A DNA stretch of 5,756 bases from Arthrobacter polaris (lineage in GTDB: Bacteria; Actinomycetota; Actinomycetes; Actinomycetales; Micrococcaceae), in the NCBI RefSeq assembly GCF_021398215.1, contig NZ_CP071516.1, positions 1,012,851 to 1,018,606 of the forward strand, read 5' to 3'. The notes under the pieces are model-generated. The model had not been told where the DNA came from, searched no databases, and worked only from the letters and a program-made list of their open reading frames with translations. Numbering within the stretch: position 1 is the stretch's first letter; each line of letters opens with the position of its first letter. The translations under genes and the position numbers were made by a program. Positions 1 through 5,756 of the stretch are shown piece after piece.

Positions 1-130
<130 letters not shown>

Positions 131-190
131 AGCACCAAACACCTGAACACTGTTCGCATGAATGGTTGTTGTGGGTGTGAGGAGTAAAGA

Positions 191-221
191 CCTATAGCGA
201 GAACGAAAGTTTCTCGGTAGG
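191..221 (+). other. Spacer hairpin with GAAA tetraloop
   Basis: The transcript can fold into an outer CCTA/TAGG stem (191-194 with 218-221) and an inner CGAGAAC/GTTTCTCG stem (198-204 with 209-216, one bulged U), capped by GAAA at 205-208. It lies about 65 nt after the 16S end. It may be a pre-rRNA folding or processing element; the role is inferred from position only. Confidence 0.5.
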
Positions 222-480
222 TTGCTCAAGGGTGGAATATCAATAAAATAGCCGATGATCGGCATCTGGCGACCTGGTGTTAGTACCGCATCCTTGATGG
301 GGTGTGAGGAAGATACTGTGTGGGTTGTGTGGGTGTTGGTTGTTATGTGTTTGGCACACTGTTGGGTCCTGAAACAACAACGAGAGTTGTTGATTTCTGG
401 TTTCCTGCACATAACCGACTGAATGGCTTGGGTGGATGCTCTGTGAGTGTTTGCTGTTGTTCAGGGAGTGTGTGGTGGGG

Positions 481-515
481 TTGTTGTTTGAGAACTACAT
501 AGTGAACGCGAGCAT
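481..515 (+). other. 5' arm of the 23S pre-rRNA processing stem
   Basis: Bases 497-515 are exactly complementary to 3795-3813 downstream of 23S (19 bp without a mismatch). The pairing extends outward to 481-496 with 3814-3829, with two mismatches and one G-U pair. In bacteria the 23S gene is looped out by such a stem, which RNase III cleaves to release pre-23S. The cleavage sites cannot be located from sequence alone. The arm overlaps a boxA-like segment. Confidence 0.85.
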
Positions 516-635
516 CTTTATAAAGAAGCAATTTCTTTGAGATAATTGAACCTGGATCTGATGCTGATGACTTTGGTTGTTGGTGTTGGTTTTCATGGTT
601 CTCTCGATATAGTTTTGTTGACTGCATGTGTGTGG

Positions 636-3772
<3,137 letters not shown>

Positions 3773-3794
3773 ACCACACACACCTTATAAAATA

Positions 3795-3829
3795 ATGCTC
3801 GCGTTCACTATGTGGTTCCCAACCAACAA
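3795..3829 (+). other. 3' arm of the 23S pre-rRNA processing stem
   Basis: This arm is complementary to 481-515; bases 3795-3813 are an exact reverse complement of 497-515. It begins about 22 nt after the mature 23S end, as expected for an RNase III stem that brings both ends of pre-23S together. Confidence 0.85.
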
Positions 3830-3878
3830 ACCCACCCGTTTGTTCGGCCCAGGGAAACAAAAACAAGACACCACCACA

Positions 3879-3902
3879 CCCTGTACACCCCGGTCTACAG
3901 GG
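3879..3902 (+). other. Hairpin in the 23S-5S spacer
   Basis: A perfect 7-bp stem, CCCTGTA (3879-3885) with TACAGGG (3896-3902), closes a 10-nt loop. No T run follows, so it is unlikely to terminate transcription. It may be a processing or folding element of the pre-rRNA, and it lies just before the TATAAT motif. Confidence 0.5.
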
Positions 3903-3923
3903 ACCGTGAATGTCATGTATAAT
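3894..3923 (+). promoter_or_regulatory. Possible promoter in the 23S-5S spacer
   Basis: An exact TATAAT is at 3918-3923. Eighteen bases upstream, TCTACA (3894-3899) matches the -35 consensus TTGACA at four of six positions. If used, transcription would start about 75 nt before 5S. The poor -35 box and its overlap with a hairpin arm make this weak; the A/T patch may be chance. Confidence 0.25.
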
Positions 3924-4001
3924 AAAATAGAAGTTGTTCATCACAAGAACACCCAACAAACCACCCACACCACACACTTCGTGTTGGTACTGGGGAATGA
4001 G

Positions 4002-4118
4002 TTACGGTGGTCATAGCGTGGGGAAACGCCCGGTCCCATTCCGAACCCGGAAGCTAAGACCCACAGCGCCGATGGTACTGCATTCGAGAGGATGTGGGAG
4101 AGTAGGACACCGCCGGAC
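4002..4118 (+). rRNA. rrf: 5S ribosomal RNA
   Basis: This is a complete 5S rRNA of about 117 nt, part of the 50S central protuberance. The conserved core CCCATTCCGAACCCGGAAG (4035-4053, loop B/C region) is followed by TAAGACCCACAGCGCCGATGG (4055-4075) and GGGAGAGTAGGACACCGCC (4096-4114). The terminal helix pairs ACGGTGG near the 5' end with CACCGCC near the 3' end. The ends may shift by one or two bases. Confidence 0.96.
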
Positions 4119-4133
4119 AACACATAACAGGTC

Positions 4134-4163
4134 GAGGCCCCACACCACACGGTGCGGGGCCTC
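4134..4163 (+). terminator. Probable rRNA operon terminator
   Basis: A strong hairpin begins 15 nt after 5S: GAGGCCCC (4134-4141) pairs with GGGGCCTC (4156-4163). Inside it are one A-C mismatch, then CACC/GGTG and a short loop. The downstream T tract is poor (CTGCATTTACC), which is common for actinobacterial intrinsic terminators. Position and stability make it the natural end of the operon. Confidence 0.85.
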
Positions 4164-4336
4164 CTGCATTTACCACCAACAACCCAACACCCCACCACCA
4201 CCAGGGCCCCAGGCCCGTACCGTAGCTGGTGTTCGCAGGAATTTGCTAGCCACAGTGCCGGCTACGAGAGAACGCATTTTGATCGGCTGTGAGTGTTCAG
4301 GCTCATCTCGAAACTGTCATCTGGGGCTGGAGACGT

Positions 4337-4350
4337 AAGGTAGGTCAATG
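4337..4350 (+). promoter_or_regulatory. Ribosome binding site and ATG upstream of the SRPBCC frame
   Basis: AAGG at 4337-4340, followed by another AGG, lies 7 nt before an ATG at 4348. It complements the 16S tail seen at 117-126. The frame from this ATG is not the frame of the SRPBCC gene, but one added base in the T run at 4358-4362 would make it so. In contrast, the GTG at 4386 has only a weak GAG upstream. Confidence 0.5.
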
Positions 4351-4385
4351 TCTAATCTTTTTCTCACGCTCATGAGCCCGATTAT

Positions 4386-4835
4386 GTGTGGCCGTCCACA
4401 TCCAAGGCTGCTGAAGATACGTTCGTCCTGGATATTCCAGTGGAGCAGGCGTTCGACGGATTCACGGATGCTGTGCACCTTTGGTGGCCTGTAGAAGATC
4501 AAAGTGTCTTTGGTGCGGGCTCCCATGTGGCAGTCCTGCGCGACCACCTTGTGGAAGAGTCCGAAGATGGCGAGGACATCATCTGGGCGGATGTTCAGGA
4601 GTGGGAGTCTCCTAGGTTTATCAAATTTCACTGGACCTTGGGCCAGGAGCAACACGGTACATCCGATGTCGAGATTCATTTCGATCCTGTTGAAGATGGC
4701 ATGACCCGTGTCAGAATCAGCTATGAGCAAGTTTCTGCAGATGCAGACGGTTCAGACGGGTCATTTATTTGTGATTGGTCACTCATCTTGGCCAGATACG
4801 CCAGATTCATGGGTGGGGCGCTCAAGCTCGACTAG
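4386..4835 (+). CDS. SRPBCC domain protein (AHSA1-like), start uncertain
   Basis: The frame encodes 149 residues from GTG 4386. It fits the SRPBCC (START/Bet v1-like) superfamily, AHSA1 group: a helix-grip fold with a hydrophobic cavity, small, soluble and cytosolic, usually of unknown substrate. Near the N-terminus is strand TFVLDIPVEQAFDGFTD (residues 12-28), then the WWP signature (33-35). Next come the domain's middle strands (VQEWESPRFIKFHW, 70-83) and the strand SDVEIHFDPVEDGMTRVRISYEQ region (93-115), then a C-terminal amphipathic helix. It spans almost the whole protein. No signal peptide or membrane segment is seen.

The same frame is open back to the stop at 4353-4355 and reads SFSHAHEPDYV before the GTG. 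The good ATG (4348) and its ribosome binding site are one frame off; an extra T in the run at 4358-4362 would give a 162-residue protein. So the true start may be 4348 with a sequencing error or a real frameshift. The family is fairly sure; the substrate is unknown. Confidence 0.8.
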   Translation: MWPSTSKAAEDTFVLDIPVEQAFDGFTDAVHLWWPVEDQSVFGAGSHVAVLRDHLVEESEDGEDIIWADVQEWESPRFIKFHWTLGQEQHGTSDVEIHFDPVEDGMTRVRISYEQVSADADGSDGSFICDWSLILARYARFMGGALKLD

Positions 4836-4844
4836 ACTGGTAGA

Positions 4845-4869
4845 TGGACCAATGGGTCCAGAGATTTTT
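4845..4869 (+). terminator. Weak intrinsic terminator after the SRPBCC gene
   Basis: A 6-bp stem TGGACC (4845-4850) with GGTCCA (4855-4860) and an AATG loop is followed, after GAGA, by five T (4865-4869). It sits 9 nt after the stop codon. The stem is short and the T run is slightly displaced, so termination may be partial. Confidence 0.45.
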
Positions 4870-4929
4870 CGGAGATCATCAATAGTGAAGAGCGGCTGTT
4901 ACTGTGCCAGTTAGTGCGCTCGAAGGTTT

Positions 4930-4934
4930 AGGAG
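4930..4934 (+). promoter_or_regulatory. Ribosome binding site for the RG-repeat gene
   Basis: AGGAG ends 5 nt before ATG 4940 and complements the anti-Shine-Dalgarno core at 117-121. It decides the start at 4940 over the in-frame GTG at 4904, which has no such site. Confidence 0.75.
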
Positions 4935-4939
4935 TCGGC

Positions 4940-5756
4940 ATGGCTGAGCATTACGAAGGAAAGCGCGAGGAGAATTCTCGCGGACGCGAGAACAATGGTG
5001 ATAAGGGCCGGCCCTACGCCGATCGTCCCCAACCAACGATCGCCAACCGGCACGCCCGTACAGCGATCGTCCGGCACGTAGCAACGAGCGTCCTTCATAT
5101 GGTGATCGCGATAACCGTGGTGGCCAGGGTGGACGCCCTTCAGGCGACCGCGATAATCGTGGTGCAGACCGTCCCATAGTGAACGGCCGTCGTGAAGACC
5201 GCAAGCCTTTTGGCGACCGCGATAACCGTGGTGGCCAGGGTGGACGTCCCTCAGGTGATCGTCCCTCATATGGTGATCGTCCGGCACGTAGTAACGACCG
5301 TCCCTCATACGGCGACCGGGATAACCGTGGTGGCCAGGGTGGACGTCCCTCAGGTGATCGTCCCTCATATGGTGATCGTCCGGCACGTAGTAACGACCGT
5401 CCCTCATACGGCGACCGGGATAACCGTGGTGGCCAGGGTGGACGCCCTTCAGGTGACCGCCCCTCATACGGTGATCGTCCGGCACGTAGTAACGACCGTC
5501 CCTCATACGGCGACCGGGATAACCGTGGTGGCCAGGGTGGACGTCCCTCAGGTGACCGCCCCTCATACGGTGATCGTCCGGCACGTAGTAACGACCGTCC
5601 CTCATACGGCGACCGGGATAACCGTGGTGGCCAGGGTGGACGTCCCTCAGGTGACCGCCCCTCATACGGTGATCGTCCGGCACGTAGTAACGACCGTCCC
5701 TCATACGGCGACCGGGATAACCGTGGTGGCCAGGGTGGACGTCCCTCAGGTGACCG
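4940..5756 (+). CDS. RG-rich repeat protein, frameshifted, 3' partial
   Basis: I do not recognise the full protein. It starts at ATG 4940 behind AGGAG and has a charged, low-complexity beginning (MAEHYEGKREENSRGRENNG). This frame stays in character for 30 codons (to 5029), then turns into uncharacteristic hydrophobic sequence and stops at 5177-5179. From about 5023 the next frame (-1) is open to the window end and continues the same composition (DRP, PYSDRPARSN, ERPSYGDR). One extra C in the run at 5027-5030 joins both parts.

After a transitional stretch the protein is a tandem 33-residue repeat: DNRGGQGGRPSGDRP, then SYGDRPARSN, then DRPSYGDR. Each unit has 7 R, 7 G, 5 D, 4 P, 4 S and 2 Y, no lysine and no aliphatic core, so it is presumably disordered. 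Differences between units are all synonymous in this frame, good evidence that it is (or was) coded. RG-rich tails and heads occur on RNA helicases, rRNA-modifying enzymes and some actinobacterial TPR proteins; a folded domain may follow beyond the edge. RNA binding is inferred only. Confidence 0.7.
5110..5220 (+). repeat. Diverged first repeat unit (37 codons)
   Basis: This unit begins like the later ones (DNRGGQGGRPSGDR) but then has its own 23-residue second half (DNRGADRPIVNG, then RREDRKPFGDR). It is 111 bp long rather than 99. It looks like an older, unhomogenised copy at the edge of the array. Confidence 0.7.
5221..5756 (+). repeat. 99-bp tandem repeat array (5 full copies plus 41 bp)
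   Basis: Units start at 5221, 5320, 5419, 5518 and 5617, with a partial unit at 5716-5756; the spacing is exactly 99 bp each time. Units 1 and 2 are identical, as are 4 and 5. Unit 1 differs from unit 4 at three positions and from unit 3 at five, all third-codon and synonymous. Each unit also holds an internal near-repeat encoding DRPSYGDR twice. The array is directly repeated without spacers, lies in an open frame, and continues past the window. Confidence 0.97.

Larger units (their letters stand above)
3773..4001 (+). other. 23S-5S spacer
   Basis: This spacer of about 229 nt is rich in A and C. It contains the 3' arm of the 23S processing stem (3795-3829), a hairpin CCCTGTA/TACAGGG with a 10-nt loop (3879-3902), an exact TATAAT at 3918-3923, and a small ACAC/GTGT hairpin around 3976-3984 just before 5S. 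There is no tRNA gene and no credible coding region; open frames here overlap structured RNA and have no ribosome binding site. Confidence 0.85.

Noticed and set aside
3934..4338. Open frame of 134 codons on the + strand across the 5S gene
   Set aside because: It covers the whole 5S rRNA and the terminator hairpin and shows no protein-like character.
4317..4730. Open frame of 137 codons on the - strand opposite the SRPBCC gene
   Set aside because: The + frame gives a recognisable SRPBCC protein with the WWP signature; the antisense product has no recognisable domain.
4904..4939. GTG 4904 as start of the repeat gene
   Set aside because: It has no upstream ribosome binding site, whereas ATG 4940 has AGGAG at suitable spacing.
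4928..5704. Long open frame on the - strand across the repeat array (about 258 codons, HPGHHGYPGR-type repeats)
   Set aside because: It is a mirror of the 99-bp repeats: a unit length divisible by three keeps an antisense frame open by default. Differences between units are synonymous on the + strand but some change residues here, and the + frame has the ribosome binding site.
5221..5756. CRISPR-like array
   Set aside because: The 99-bp units are contiguous with no unique spacers, are in a coding frame, and show third-position variation.

Overview
The window covers the 3' half of a bacterial rRNA operon followed by two protein genes on the + strand. It looks like a high-G+C Gram-positive (Actinomycetes, possibly Actinomycetaceae such as Arcanobacterium or a relative). 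The evidence is the style of the 16S 3' end, an insertion of about 110 nt in 23S domain III (about 2170-2295) typical of Actinobacteria, and roughly mid-50s G+C in the protein-coding part. Genus-level placement is a guess.

Layout: the 16S 3' end (1-126) is followed by a tRNA-less 16S-23S spacer (127-635), a full-length 23S rRNA (about 636-3772), a 23S-5S spacer (about 3773-4001), 5S rRNA (about 4002-4118) and a strong GC hairpin (4134-4163) that probably ends the operon. Sequences flanking the 23S gene form a long processing stem (481-515 with 3795-3829) whose inner 19 bp are perfect.

Downstream lies a small SRPBCC/AHSA1-like protein gene (4386-4835, probably starting at 4348 with one base missing in a T run). 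A weak hairpin with a T run follows it. The last gene starts at 4940 and runs off the right edge. It encodes an Arg/Gly/Asp/Pro-rich, presumably disordered protein built on a 33-residue repeat: five complete 99-bp tandem copies plus a partial sixth. Its first 30 codons and the repeat region are in different frames, and one extra C in the C run at 5027-5030 would join them.

The protein genes are not obviously linked in function to the rRNA operon. An RG-rich protein is often RNA-associated, but that is an inference from composition only. I found no CRISPR array, insertion sequence, phage gene or defence module. The points most worth following up are the homogenised repeat array and the two apparent single-base homopolymer deletions in adjacent genes.
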